From Saccharothrix sp. (lineage in GTDB: Bacteria > Actinomycetota > Actinomycetes > Mycobacteriales > Pseudonocardiaceae): 64,000 nucleotides of DNA. Where the stretch lies: assembly GCF_031180885.1 (NCBI RefSeq), contig NZ_JAPSLK010000001.1, positions 337,104 through 401,103 of the forward strand. Reading direction: 5' to 3'. Below the pieces are notes generated by a model. The model had not been told where the DNA came from. It worked only from the letters and a program-made list of their open reading frames with translations, and searched no databases. The position numbers were made by a program, and so were the translations under genes. Shown here one piece after another: positions 45,471-54,818 of the stretch. Positions within the stretch are counted from its first letter, which is position 1, and each line of letters opens with the position of its first letter.

Positions 45471-46036
45471 CCGATCCGAGGCAGTGGCGGGTGTCCGACG
45501 CCGAGAGGGAACACGTGGTGGGGCTGCTCCAGAAGGCGATCGGGCGCGGCCTGATCACCCTGGACGAGTTCACCGAGCGGGCCGACACGGCGCTGGCCGC
45601 GAAGACCCGCGAACAGCTCAACGCCGTGCTGCTGGACCTGAGCGGCGTGGTGCACACCGACCAGACCCGGGTGGCCGCGTCGGTCGAGCCGCTGGAGCTG
45701 AAGTCGACCATGTCGTCGGTGCGCCGCAAGGGCCAGTGGACGGTGCCGAAGACCGTCGTCGTGCGCAACCGGATGGGGTCGACCGAGCTGGACTTCCGGG
45801 AGGCGTCGATCCTGACGCCGGTGGTCGAGGTGGAACTGGACGTGCTGGCCGGCTCGGTGAAGCTGGTGCTGCCCGACGACGCCACCGTGAGCACCGAAGG
45901 GGTGGACCTGGCGGCGTCCTCTTTGAAGGACAAGGTGGGCGGCACCGGCGGCCGTCCGCACTTCGTCCTGCGCGGCCACGTGACGGCGGGTTCGGTCGAG
46001 GTCAAGCGCAAGAAGAACTGGCTGCGCAGCGCCTGA
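45467..46036 (+). CDS. DUF1707 and LiaF-like domain protein
   Basis: A 189-residue cytosolic protein: an N-terminal DUF1707 segment (RVSDAEREHVVGLLQKAIGRGLITLDEFTERADTALAAKT) and a C-terminal beta-rich domain like that of LiaF (cell wall-active antibiotic response), ending HVTAGSVEVKR. It overlaps the response regulator (ATGA). The combination suggests a role in sensing cell wall stress with the two-component system. Confidence 0.85.
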   Translation: MTDPRQWRVSDAEREHVVGLLQKAIGRGLITLDEFTERADTALAAKTREQLNAVLLDLSGVVHTDQTRVAASVEPLELKSTMSSVRRKGQWTVPKTVVVRNRMGSTELDFREASILTPVVEVELDVLAGSVKLVLPDDATVSTEGVDLAASSLKDKVGGTGGRPHFVLRGHVTAGSVEVKRKKNWLRSA

Positions 46037-46179
46037 TGCGGCACGGGGAGCGGGTGCGCCCGCGGGGCGTCGAGCCCGGGGACCGGCAGGCGTTCATGCG
46101 GTTCGACCAGCACGTCTCGGACATGCGGAACGTGGACCTCGTGCACCCGCCCCGGTCCGCGGCCGGTTACCGGGCGTGA
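46036..46179 (+). CDS. Possible small protein after DUF1707 gene
   Basis: A 47-residue frame starting with ATG overlapping the previous stop (TGATG), basic at the N-terminus. No family is recognised; the coupling suggests it could be translated but it may be noise. Confidence 0.3.
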   Translation: MRHGERVRPRGVEPGDRQAFMRFDQHVSDMRNVDLVHPPRSAAGYRA

Positions 46180-46481
46180 CCACGAGTTCTTCGCCGGCCG
46201 CCACCATTACGTCGTCCTGAGGGGTTTGACGACGGCCGAGTTCGCGAAGCGCCACCCGTTCCCGGGGGTCTGGTCAGCCGGCGCATAGCGCGGGCGGTTG
46301 CCGCGGTTGCGGGTGCCCCGGGCCGGCGTGGCCGGCGCTCCGGGTGGCGGCGGCGGGCGGGGGCGGGTCCACTTACGGCAGCGCGCGGTGTTCGTGCCGC
46401 GCGGCTAGTGCAGCGGAGCTTACAAGCGAGTTCAGAAAGTCCTGATGGACTGCACAAGCGTGACGGGAGCACACTGCCGGC
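46180..46481. other. Intergenic region before tdh
   Basis: About 300 bp. A short protein-like stretch (DHEFFAGRHHYVVLRGLTTA..., 46178-46288) without a start may be a gene fragment. The rest is GC-rich and holds the tdh promoter, not identified with confidence. Confidence 0.35.
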
Positions 46482-47516
46482 ATGAAGGCTCTGGTCAAGG
46501 CGACCGCCGGGCCGGGACTGTCGCTGACCGACGTCCCCGACCCGACCCCCGGCTCCACCGACGTGGTCGTCCGGGTGCTGCGCACCGGCATCTGCGGCAC
46601 CGACCTGCACATCGACTCGTGGGACGAGTGGGCCGCCCACAACATCCACGCGCCCCTCGTGCTCGGCCACGAGTTCGTCGGCGAGGTCGTCGAGACCGGG
46701 TCCGCGGTGACCGGGGTGCAGGTCGGCGACCTGGTCAGCGGCGAGGGCCACCTGGTGTGCGGCACGTGCCGCAACTGCAAGGCGGGCCGCCGGCACCTGT
46801 GCGCCCACACGCGCGGCCTCGGCGTGCACAGCGACGGGGCGTTCGCCCAGTACGTGGTGCTGCCCGAGCAGAACGCGTGGGTGCACCGCGCCCCCGTCGA
46901 CCTGGACGTGGCGGCGATCTTCGACCCGTTCGGCAACGCCGTGCACACCGCGCTGTCGTTCCCGGTCATCGGCGAGGACGTGCTGATCACCGGTGCGGGC
47001 CCGATCGGCATCATGGCCGCGGCCGTCGCCAAGCACGCGGGCGCGCGCAACGTCGTGATCACCGACGTCAGCGAGCACCGGCTGGACATCGCCCGCAAGG
47101 TCGGCGTCGACCTCGCGCTGGACGTGACCAAGCGGTCCATCGCCGAGGCCCAGGGCGAACTGGGCATGACCGAGGGCTTCGACGTCGGCATGGAGATGTC
47201 CGGCAAGCCGGTCGCCCTGCAGGACATGATCGGCAACATGGCGCACGGCGGCCGGATCGCCATCCTCGGGCTGCCCGCCGAGGAGTTCGCGGTGGACTGG
47301 AGCAGCGTCGTGCTGAAGATGCTGCACATCAAGGGCATCTACGGCCGCGAGATGTTCGAGACCTGGTACTCGATGTCGGTGCTGCTCCAGCGCGGCCTCG
47401 ACCTCACCCCGGTGATCACGCACCGGTTCGACTACACCGAGCACGCCGAGGCCTTCGCCACCGCCCGCGAGGGCAAGTGCGGCAAGGTCATCCTCGACTG
47501 GACGGGAGCCCACTGA
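46482..47516 (+). CDS. tdh: L-threonine 3-dehydrogenase
   Basis: A 344-residue zinc medium-chain dehydrogenase that oxidises threonine to 2-amino-3-ketobutyrate with NAD. Catalytic zinc Cys in [19 protein letters not shown], the structural zinc Cys in [15 protein letters not shown] and the NAD motif [10 protein letters not shown] are all present. Length and the tail ([10 protein letters not shown]) fit Tdh. It is coupled to kbl by TGATG. Confidence 0.95.
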   Translation: MKALVKATAGPGLSLTDVPDPTPGSTDVVVRVLRTGICGTDLHIDSWDEWAAHNIHAPLVLGHEFVGEVVETGSAVTGVQVGDLVSGEGHLVCGTCRNCKAGRRHLCAHTRGLGVHSDGAFAQYVVLPEQNAWVHRAPVDLDVAAIFDPFGNAVHTALSFPVIGEDVLITGAGPIGIMAAAVAKHAGARNVVITDVSEHRLDIARKVGVDLALDVTKRSIAEAQGELGMTEGFDVGMEMSGKPVALQDMIGNMAHGGRIAILGLPAEEFAVDWSSVVLKMLHIKGIYGREMFETWYSMSVLLQRGLDLTPVITHRFDYTEHAEAFATAREGKCGKVILDWTGAH

Positions 47517-48706
47517 TGTACGGCGCGATGCGCGACGACCTGCGTTCCGGCCTCGACGAGATCCGCGCGGCAGGCCTGTACAAGGCGGAACGGGTGATCG
47601 GCACACCGCAGAACGCCGCCGTGCGGGTCGGCGCGGGTGACGAGGTGCTGAACTTCTGCGCCAACAACTACCTGGGCCTCGCCGACCACCCGAAGCTGAT
47701 CGCCGCGGCCAAGGACGCGCTGGACCGGTGGGGCTTCGGCATGGCGTCCGTGCGGTTCATCTGCGGCACCCAGGAACCGCACAAGGAGCTGGAGAAGCGC
47801 CTGTCGGAGTTCCTCGGCACCGAGGACACCATCCTCTACAGCTCGTGCTTCGACGCCAACGGCGGCCTGTTCGAGACGCTGCTCGGCGCGGACGACGCGA
47901 TCATCTCCGACGAGCTGAACCACGCGTCGATCATCGACGGCGTCCGGCTGTCCAAGGCCCGCCGGTACCGCTACAAGAACCGCGACATGGACGACCTGGA
48001 GCGGCAGCTCAAGGACGCCGCGGACGCCCGCTACCGGCTGATCGCCACCGACGGCGTGTTCTCCATGGACGGCTACCTGGCGCCGCTGGACGAGATCTGC
48101 GACCTGGCCGACCGGTACGACGCCCTGGTCATGGTCGACGACTCGCACGCCGTGGGCTTCACCGGCCCGACCGGGCGCGGCACGCCGGAGCTGTTCGGCG
48201 TGCAGGACCGGGTGGACATCGTCACCGGCACGCTGGGCAAGGCGCTGGGCGGGGCGAGCGGCGGTTACACGTCCGGGCGGGCGGAGATCGTGGAGATGCT
48301 GCGCCAGCGCTCCCGGCCGTACCTGTTCTCCAACTCCCTGGCCCCGTCCATCACCGCCGCCGCGATCGCCGCGCTGGACCTGCTCAGCTCGTCCGGCGAA
48401 CTGCTGGGGCGGCTGCGCGCGAACACGGCGCTGTTCCGGTCGCGGATGACCGAGGCGGGCTTCGACCTGCTGCCCGGCGAGCACCCGATCATCCCGGTGA
48501 TGATCGGCGACGCGGCCGAGGCGTCCCGGATGGCCGACCTGCTGCTGGAGCAGGGCATCTACGTGATCGGCTTCTCCTACCCGGTGGTCCCGCACGGCAA
48601 GGCCCGCATCCGCACCCAGATGTCGGCCGCGCACTCGACCGACGACGTGAACCGGGCCGTGGACGCCTTCATCGCCGCACGCGAGGTCATGCGGCAGACG
48701 GCGTGA
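47516..48706 (+). CDS. kbl: Glycine C-acetyltransferase (2-amino-3-ketobutyrate CoA ligase)
   Basis: A 396-residue PLP enzyme that cleaves 2-amino-3-ketobutyrate with CoA to glycine and acetyl-CoA. The PLP-lysine region [16 protein letters not shown] and [11 protein letters not shown] are family marks. The ATG overlaps the tdh stop. Together they degrade threonine. Confidence 0.95.
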   Translation: MYGAMRDDLRSGLDEIRAAGLYKAERVIGTPQNAAVRVGAGDEVLNFCANNYLGLADHPKLIAAAKDALDRWGFGMASVRFICGTQEPHKELEKRLSEFLGTEDTILYSSCFDANGGLFETLLGADDAIISDELNHASIIDGVRLSKARRYRYKNRDMDDLERQLKDAADARYRLIATDGVFSMDGYLAPLDEICDLADRYDALVMVDDSHAVGFTGPTGRGTPELFGVQDRVDIVTGTLGKALGGASGGYTSGRAEIVEMLRQRSRPYLFSNSLAPSITAAAIAALDLLSSSGELLGRLRANTALFRSRMTEAGFDLLPGEHPIIPVMIGDAAEASRMADLLLEQGIYVIGFSYPVVPHGKARIRTQMSAAHSTDDVNRAVDAFIAAREVMRQTA

Positions 48707-48775
48707 CCGGCTCGCCCTCGGCGCCTCCTCCGACCAGGGCAAGCGGACGACGACCCCGGTGAAGACAATGTCCGG

Positions 48776-49633
48776 GTGATCGATCCCCGACGGCTGCGCG
48801 TGCTGCGGGCGCTCGCCGACCACGGCACGGTGACGGCGGCGGCGCAGGCGTTGCACCTGACGCCGTCCGCCGTCTCGCAGCAGCTGGCCGCCCTGGAGTC
48901 CGAGGTCGGGCAGGAGCTGCTGCGCCGGCGTGGTCGGCGGGTGTCGTTGACGTCCGCGGGCGAGCTGCTGGTGGGGCACGCGAACGCGGTCGCCGCCGAG
49001 TTGGAGCGGGCCCAGGCGACCCTGGCGGGGCTGTCGTCCGGGGTCGCGGGTCGGGTGGAGGTGGGCAGCTTCGCGTCGGCGATCACGCAGGTCGTGGCGC
49101 CGGCGCTGGCCCGGCTGCGGGTGTCCGCGCCGGGGGTGGTGGTGCGGGTCCGGGACGTGGAGGGGCACGCGAGCGTGCCGCTGCTGCTCGACGGCGAGAT
49201 CGACCTGGCGATCACCGAGGAGTACCGGCCGCGCCGCGACGACGGCCGGCTGACCCGGTTCCCGCTCTACACCGAGCCGTTCGACGTGGTCCTGCCGCCT
49301 TCGCACCCGTTGGCTTCGCGGGCGGAGGTGGACCTGCGGGACCTGGCCGAGGAGGACTGGGTGGCGACGCTGCCCGGCAACCCGGTGCGGGACGTGGTGG
49401 AACTGGCGTGCGGCGACGCCGGGTTCGCACCCCGGATCGTGCACACGTCCGACGACTTCAGCGCGGTCGGGGCGCTGGTCCGGGCCGGTGCGGGCGTGGC
49501 GCTGGTGCCGCGGCACGCCCTGCGCGGCATCCCGGTCCGGGGCACCGCGCCGCTGCGCCGGGTGTTCGCGGCGGTCCGCAAGGGCAGCGAGGACCACCCC
49601 CTGATCAGGGCGGTCCTCGACGCGGCCCGCTAG
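48776..49633 (+). CDS. LysR family transcriptional regulator
   Basis: A 285-residue LysR-type protein. The HTH is LRVLRALADHGTVTAAAQALHLTPSAVSQQLAALE; the effector domain follows (VEVGSFASAITQVV, GAGVALVPRHA). It is downstream of kbl in the same direction and could regulate threonine degradation. It ends in CTAG, shared with ptsI. Confidence 0.92.
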   Translation: MIDPRRLRVLRALADHGTVTAAAQALHLTPSAVSQQLAALESEVGQELLRRRGRRVSLTSAGELLVGHANAVAAELERAQATLAGLSSGVAGRVEVGSFASAITQVVAPALARLRVSAPGVVVRVRDVEGHASVPLLLDGEIDLAITEEYRPRRDDGRLTRFPLYTEPFDVVLPPSHPLASRAEVDLRDLAEEDWVATLPGNPVRDVVELACGDAGFAPRIVHTSDDFSAVGALVRAGAGVALVPRHALRGIPVRGTAPLRRVFAAVRKGSEDHPLIRAVLDAAR

Positions 49634-51261
49634 TGCGGCGCCCGGGCGGCCAGCTTGGCCGACGCCGGGTCGTGCGCTCCCAGTGCGCCACGCGCCGCGA
49701 GTTGGCACAGGTCGAAGCTGGTGGAGGCGAGCTTCGCGCCGACGACGGTGAGCGCCGTGTGGTTCATGGACAGGCTGGTCACGCCCATGCCGATGAGCAC
49801 GCACGCCAGCAGCGGGTCGGCCGCCGCCTCGCCGCACACGCCGACCGGTTTGCCCAGCTCGGTGCCGGCGTCGCCGACCAGCTTGACCAGGCGCAGCAGG
49901 CCGGGCTGCCACGGGTCGTTCAACGCGGCCACCGCGCCCACCTGGCGGTCGGCGGCGAAGGTGTACTGCGCGAGGTCGTTGGTGCCCAGGGACACGAAGT
50001 CCACCACGGCCAGGATCTCCCGGGCGACCAGCGCCGCGGCCGGGATCTCGATCATCACGCCGGCCCGCTCGACGCCGGCCTTGCGGGCGCGTTCGACGAA
50101 CCACGCGGCCTCGGCGGCGGTCGCGACCATCGGCGCCATCACCGACACGTCCGCGCCGGTGTCCTTGGCGGCCAGCGCGATGGCCTCCAGCTGCCGGTCC
50201 AGCACCTCGGGCCGGTCGAACGCGACGCGCAGGCCGCGCACGCCCAGCGCCGGGTTCGGCTCGGGGTCGGGTTCGAGGAACGCGAGCGGCTTGTCCGCGC
50301 CGGCGTCCAGCGTCCGGACGACGACCGGCTTGCCGGCGAACGGCGCGAGCACGGCGGCGTAGGCCTTGCGCTGGTCCTCGACGCTCGGCTCCTGCGTCGA
50401 GGACAGGAAGCAGAACTCGGTGCGGAACAGGCCCACGCCCTCCGCGCCGGCGGCCGCCGCGGCGACCGCGTCGGCCGGGGAGCCCACGTTGCCCAGGACC
50501 TTCACCCGGTGCCCGTCGCGCAGCACGCCCACGCCGTTCCACACGGCCTTGCCGGCGACGTGCGCGGCGCGGACCGTGCCGTCGGACGCCTGCACGGCGC
50601 CGGTGTCGCCGTCCACCAGCAGGGCGGCGGCGTCGGAGGCGAGGATGCCGCGGCACGCGACGACGGCCGGGATGCCCAGCGAGCGCGCGAGGATCGCGGT
50701 GTGCGAGGTGGGGCCGCCCTCCTCGGTGACCAGGGCGAGGACCTTGGTCGGGTCGAGGCCGGCGGTGTCGGCGGGGGCGAGGTCGCGGGCGACCAGGACG
50801 CTCGGCGAGGCCAGGTCGGGCACGCCCGGCGGTGCGACGCCGAGGAGTTCGGCGACCAGGCGGTCGCGGACGTCCTGCACGTCGCGGGCGCGTTCGGCCA
50901 TGTACCCGCCGGCGGCTTCGAGCGCGGTGATGAACCCGGCGGCGGCCTGGTGGACGGCGCGCGCGGCGGGCAGCCGGCGTTCGGTGACGAGCTTCTCGGC
51001 CTGGCCGAGGAGGGCCGGGTCGGCCGCCATCGCGGCGGTGGTCTCCAGGACGGCCTTCGCGTCGCCGATGGCCTGGGCGGCCCGGGCGACGAGCCGTTCG
51101 GCGACGACGTCCGCGGCGGGCCGGATGCGCGCCGCCTCCGCTGTCACGTCGGCGGGCACCGGCTCGGCCGGTGGCTCCCCCAACGGCTCGGCCACCCGCA
51201 CCACGGGCCCGGAGGCTCGACCGGAACTGACACCGACACCGCTCAGCCGCGCGCTCGACAT
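49630..51261 (-). CDS. ptsI: PTS enzyme I (phosphoenolpyruvate-protein phosphotransferase)
   Basis: A 543-residue enzyme I that moves phosphate from PEP to HPr. Active His is in GGPTSHTAILARSLGIPAVV; the PEP site has EGVGLFRTEF, VVVRTLDAGADKPL and FVSLGTNDLAQYTFAADR with the C-terminal Cys region VGVCGEAAADP. ATG 51261 lies at the edge of a 14-bp palindrome, leaving no Shine-Dalgarno site, so a leaderless transcript is likely. It is alone; ptsH and crr must be elsewhere. Confidence 0.95.
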   Translation of the reverse strand: MSSARLSGVGVSSGRASGPVVRVAEPLGEPPAEPVPADVTAEAARIRPAADVVAERLVARAAQAIGDAKAVLETTAAMAADPALLGQAEKLVTERRLPAARAVHQAAAGFITALEAAGGYMAERARDVQDVRDRLVAELLGVAPPGVPDLASPSVLVARDLAPADTAGLDPTKVLALVTEEGGPTSHTAILARSLGIPAVVACRGILASDAAALLVDGDTGAVQASDGTVRAAHVAGKAVWNGVGVLRDGHRVKVLGNVGSPADAVAAAAAGAEGVGLFRTEFCFLSSTQEPSVEDQRKAYAAVLAPFAGKPVVVRTLDAGADKPLAFLEPDPEPNPALGVRGLRVAFDRPEVLDRQLEAIALAAKDTGADVSVMAPMVATAAEAAWFVERARKAGVERAGVMIEIPAAALVAREILAVVDFVSLGTNDLAQYTFAADRQVGAVAALNDPWQPGLLRLVKLVGDAGTELGKPVGVCGEAAADPLLACVLIGMGVTSLSMNHTALTVVGAKLASTSFDLCQLAARGALGAHDPASAKLAARAPH

Positions 51262-51273
51262 GGTCTAGACCAT
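51260..51273. promoter_or_regulatory. Perfect DasR-type (dre) palindrome at ptsI start
   Basis: ATGGTCTAGACCAT is a perfect 14-bp palindrome; TGGTCTAGACCA is the known core of dre sites bound by the GntR regulator DasR, which controls pts and amino-sugar genes in Streptomyces. It abuts the ptsI start codon, so binding should block transcription. DasR itself is not in this window. Confidence 0.7.
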
Positions 51274-51680
51274 ACCCTTCGGGTAGCAGGGACGTGAACC
51301 AGCCAACGCCACTACCCGCGAGTCCGCTACCGCAGGAAACGCACTCTTAACCGGTTTCGATCAACCGCAGCACGTCCGCGAGGGGTTGGACGTCGCCGAA
51401 CGAGTGGGAGAGGGGTGCCACGTCGAGTTGTGGTCCGGCGGCGGAGTGCGGCGCGCGGGTCGGGTTCGGGGTCCGGACGCGGGACGACCCCACGGCGGGG
51501 CAGCGCCGTGGGGTCGTGGGGTGCGCCGGTGCGGTCCGCGCGGGAGGTGGGGGCGGACGGCTTGGCGCGGGATCGACGGCTTGGGCACGGGACTGTCGGG
51601 CCGGCGCGGGAAGATCGGCATCAAAGGCGCCGAAGGCCCGGTGTCGCACCCCTCTGGGAGAATGGAAGTCGGGGGCCTGC
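51274..51680. other. Intergenic region between ptsI and rbsD
   Basis: About 410 bp, upstream of ptsI and downstream of rbsD. It should hold the ptsI promoter; several overlapping open frames exist on both strands without recognisable domains. No clear terminator for the ribose operon was seen. Confidence 0.4.
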
Positions 51681-52070
51681 TCAGAACGGGACGCCGCAGC
51701 GGAGCACGACGTTGGCGTACGGGGTCGCCTCGCCGGTCCGCACCACCAACCGCGCGCCAGCGGTCCTCGCCTTCAGGGCGTCGTGGCTGATCCGGTCGAT
51801 GATCGGCAGTCGGTCCGCCAGGGCCTGCGCGCACGTCGGGTTGCGTTCGTCGATCTCCGCCGCCACCACCGCGCGCTCGACCACCAGCTCCGCCAGCAGC
51901 CCGTCCACCACCTGCAAGAACGTCGGCACGCCGAACGTGAACGCCAGGTCCACCACCGCCGGACCCGGCGGGATCGGCAGGCCGCAGTCCGCCACCACCA
52001 CCTCGTCCGTGTGACCCAGGCGCGCCAGTTCCGCGTTCAGCGTCGCGTGCAGGATGCCCGTCCGCTTCAC
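51681..52070 (-). CDS. rbsD: D-ribose pyranase
   Basis: A 129-residue RbsD that interconverts beta-pyranose and beta-furanose ribose so RbsK can act. The active His (LARLGHTDEVVVADCGLPIP) and the C-terminal TGEATPYANVVL are typical. The GTG start overlaps the rbsK stop (GTGA). Last gene of the operon. Confidence 0.94.
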   Translation of the reverse strand: MKRTGILHATLNAELARLGHTDEVVVADCGLPIPPGPAVVDLAFTFGVPTFLQVVDGLLAELVVERAVVAAEIDERNPTCAQALADRLPIIDRISHDALKARTAGARLVVRTGEATPYANVVLRCGVPF

Positions 52071-52936
52071 CCGAGCACCTCGGCCGGCCCCGGGTAGGAC
52101 GGCTGCGCGCCCGGCCTGGTCACCGACGTCGCGGCCACCCGGGCGGCGAACTTCGCGGCCTCCACCAGGGAGTCCCCGCGGGACAGTCCGAAGGCGAGAG
52201 CGCCGGCGAACGCGTCACCGGCACCGGTCGTGTCGACCACGTCCACCGCAGGCGCGCCCACCTCGACAACCCCGTCCGAGGTCACCACGGCCGCGCCCCG
52301 CGCACCCAGCGTCACCACAGCCGACCGCGGCCCCAACGCCAACAACCCCTCGAACGAGTCCGCCAACGCCAGCGCCTCGTGCTCGTTCACGATCAACGGG
52401 TCGAGCAACGCCATCGCCTCCGCCGACACCGAGGTCACCGGCGACAGGTTCAGCACACAACGCACTCCGTGCGCAGCAGCAACCGAAAGCGCGTGCTCCA
52501 CAGTGGACAGAGGAACCTCAAGCGAACACACCAGGACCGAAACCCCGTCCCACACGAGAGCGTCCACATCGGACGGAAAAACGTCCGAGTTCGCCCCCGG
52601 CGCCACGACGATGGAGTTCTCCCCGTCCGGCGTCACCGTGATGTACGCGAGCCCGGTCGGCCGGTCCGAGGTGCGCACCGACTCCACGCGCACCCCGGCC
52701 GACACCAGCGACTCCCGCAGCAGCGAGCCGTACTGGTCCGCGCCCACGGCACCCACCAGCGCGACGTCGCACCCGAGCCGCCCGGCGGCGACGGCCGTGT
52801 TGGCGCCCTTGCCGCCCGGCATCACCACCGTGTCACCGCCCAGGACCGTCTCGCCGCCCGCCGGACGGCGGTCCACCGCCACGACGAGGTCCGCGTTGGC
52901 CGAGCCCAGCACCAGTACGCCCACTGCCCGACTCAC
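52067..52936 (-). CDS. rbsK: Ribokinase
   Basis: A 289-residue PfkB-family sugar kinase that phosphorylates D-ribose. GSANADLVV, GGKGANTAVAAGRLG and the C-terminal DTTGAGDAFAGALAF (catalytic Asp and anion hole) are present. The GTG start overlaps the rbsB stop. Confidence 0.95.
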   Translation of the reverse strand: MSRAVGVLVLGSANADLVVAVDRRPAGGETVLGGDTVVMPGGKGANTAVAAGRLGCDVALVGAVGADQYGSLLRESLVSAGVRVESVRTSDRPTGLAYITVTPDGENSIVVAPGANSDVFPSDVDALVWDGVSVLVCSLEVPLSTVEHALSVAAAHGVRCVLNLSPVTSVSAEAMALLDPLIVNEHEALALADSFEGLLALGPRSAVVTLGARGAAVVTSDGVVEVGAPAVDVVDTTGAGDAFAGALAFGLSRGDSLVEAAKFAARVAATSVTRPGAQPSYPGPAEVLG

Positions 52937-53853
52937 TTCTTGAACTCGGCGACGTTCTTCTTCGTCACGACCTTGACCTCGACGTCGACGACCTCCTGGA
53001 CCGCCTCGCCGCGCGCCGCCTTCACCGCCTGCTCGACGGCCTTGCGCCCGAGCACGTCGGGCTGCTGCGCGATCGTCGCGGCCATCGTGCCGTCCTCGAC
53101 CGCCTTGAGGCCGTCCGGCGTGCCGTCGAACCCGACCACGGCGACGTCCTTGCCCGCCCGGTCGCCCAGCGCCTTGATCGCGCCCAGCGCCATCTCGTCG
53201 TTGTCCGCGAACACGCCCTTGATGCCCGGGTTGGCCTGCAGCAGGTTGGTCATCACGTCCAGGCCCTTGGCGCGGTTGAAGTCCGCGGGCTGGCTCGCCA
53301 CGACCTTGATGCCGCCGGAGTTGAGCCCCTGCTCGAAGCCCTGGCCGCGGTCGCGGGCGGCCGACGCGCCGGGGATGCCCTGCAGGTGCACGACCTCGCC
53401 GCTGGCCGCGCGGCCCAGCTCGATCGCCGCCAGGGTGCCGCCCTGGACGTTGTCCGAGGCGACCTCGGACACGACCTTGCCCCCGTCCACCGACCGGTCC
53501 ACCGCGACCAGCGGGATGTTCGCGTTCTCGGCGGCCTTCGCGGCGGGCGCGGCCTGCTTGGAGTCGACCGGGTTGATGATGATGGCCTTGACGCCCTGGG
53601 TGGTGAACGTCTGCACCTGGTTGATCTGGTTGGTCGCGTCGTTCTGCGCGTCCACCACGGTCAGCTTGACGCCCAGCTCGGCGGCGGCCTTCTCGGCGCC
53701 TTCCTTGAGCGCCACGAAGTACGGGTTGTCCAGGGTGGAGATCGCCAGGCCGACGGTGATCTCGCCACCGCCACCTGCCGGGGACCCCGAACCGCACGCG
53801 GTCAGCGCCGCGAGGGCGACGGCCGACAGCGCGGCGACACCGCGGAACTTCAT
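52933..53853 (-). CDS. rbsB: Ribose-binding lipoprotein
   Basis: A 306-residue substrate-binding protein with a lipoprotein signal (ALAALTACGSG; Cys anchors to lipid). The fold is periplasmic-binding type I (GLAISTLDNPYFVALKEGAE, GFDGTPDGLKAVEDG). It delivers ribose to RbsAC. The ATG at 53853 has AAAGGA 9 nt upstream; ATG 53862 is an alternative. Confidence 0.94.
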   Translation of the reverse strand: MKFRGVAALSAVALAALTACGSGSPAGGGGEITVGLAISTLDNPYFVALKEGAEKAAAELGVKLTVVDAQNDATNQINQVQTFTTQGVKAIIINPVDSKQAAPAAKAAENANIPLVAVDRSVDGGKVVSEVASDNVQGGTLAAIELGRAASGEVVHLQGIPGASAARDRGQGFEQGLNSGGIKVVASQPADFNRAKGLDVMTNLLQANPGIKGVFADNDEMALGAIKALGDRAGKDVAVVGFDGTPDGLKAVEDGTMAATIAQQPDVLGRKAVEQAVKAARGEAVQEVVDVEVKVVTKKNVAEFKK

Positions 53854-53867
53854 CTTGGTCATTCCTT

Positions 53868-54818
53868 TCATCGGGTACGGCGGCGAAGCGTGTCGAGCAG
53901 GACGGCCAGCGCGATCACCGCGCCGATCACGACCTGCTGCCAGAACGGGGACACCTGCAACTGGTTGAGTCCGTTGCGCAGCACGGCCAGCACGAGCGCG
54001 CCGACCAGCGTGCCGGTGGCGCGGCCGACGCCGCCGGACAGCGACGCGCCGCCGATCACCACGGCCGCGATCGCGTCCAGCTCGTAGCCCACGGCGGCCT
54101 GCGGCCCGGCGGAGGACAGCCGGCCCGCCAGCAGCATCCCGGCGACGGCCGCGAACAGGCCGGACAGCGCGTAGATGACGAGCTTCTGCCGGCGCACGTC
54201 GATGCCGGACAGCCGCGCGGCCTCCTCGTTGCCGCCGATCGCGTACATGGCGCGGCCGGAGTACGTGCGGGACAGCACGAAACCGGTGATCCCGAAGAAC
54301 ACCAGCATCACCAGCAGCGGCACCGGCAGGTACGGGGTGAGGTTCGACCCGAGGAAGCTGACGACGTCGGGCGTGGTGGTCGGGCTGCCCTGCGACACCA
54401 CCAGGGTCAGACCGCGGGCGACGCTGAGCATCGCCAGGGTCGCGATGAACGCGGGCAGCTTCCCGTAGGACACCAGCGCGCCGTTGACCAGGCCCGCGAC
54501 CACGCCGGTGCCCAGGCCCAGCAGCAATGCCACCGGTCCGGGCAGGCCCGCCTCGGCCGACGACCACGCGCCGACCATCGCCGACAGCGCCGCGACGCTG
54601 CCCACGGACAGGTCGATGCCGCCGGACACGATGACGAACGTCGACCCGAACGCGAGCACCGCGACCACGGCCGCCTGCACGCCCACGTTGAGCAGGTTCT
54701 GGGTGGTCAGGAACGACGGCGCGAGCAGCGACAGCGCCACCACCAGCACCAGCAGGCCCGCGAGCGCGCCGTTGTCCGACAGCACCTTGACGTTCTTGCG
54801 ACTGGCCACCGTTGTCAT
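53868..54818 (-). CDS. rbsC: Ribose ABC transporter permease
   Basis: A 316-residue permease with eight to ten helices, carrying the branched sugar permease motif (VIVSGGIDLSVGSVAALSAMVGAW; YAIGGNEEAARLSGIDV). It forms the channel with RbsA. Its ATG overlaps the rbsA stop (ATGA). Confidence 0.95.
   Translation of the reverse strand: MTTVASRKNVKVLSDNGALAGLLVLVVALSLLAPSFLTTQNLLNVGVQAAVVAVLAFGSTFVIVSGGIDLSVGSVAALSAMVGAWSSAEAGLPGPVALLLGLGTGVVAGLVNGALVSYGKLPAFIATLAMLSVARGLTLVVSQGSPTTTPDVVSFLGSNLTPYLPVPLLVMLVFFGITGFVLSRTYSGRAMYAIGGNEEAARLSGIDVRRQKLVIYALSGLFAAVAGMLLAGRLSSAGPQAAVGYELDAIAAVVIGGASLSGGVGRATGTLVGALVLAVLRNGLNQLQVSPFWQQVVIGAVIALAVLLDTLRRRTR

Noticed and set aside
47432..50656. 1074-residue minus-strand frame across kbl, LysR and ptsI
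   Set aside because: Low-complexity Arg/His/Val-rich shadow of the real genes; no start or motif.
51347..51649. 100-residue minus-strand frame between ptsI and rbsD
   Set aside because: The last 25 residues (PLADVLRLIETG) look protein-like but the rest is Pro/Arg-rich and no family is recognised; kept as intergenic.
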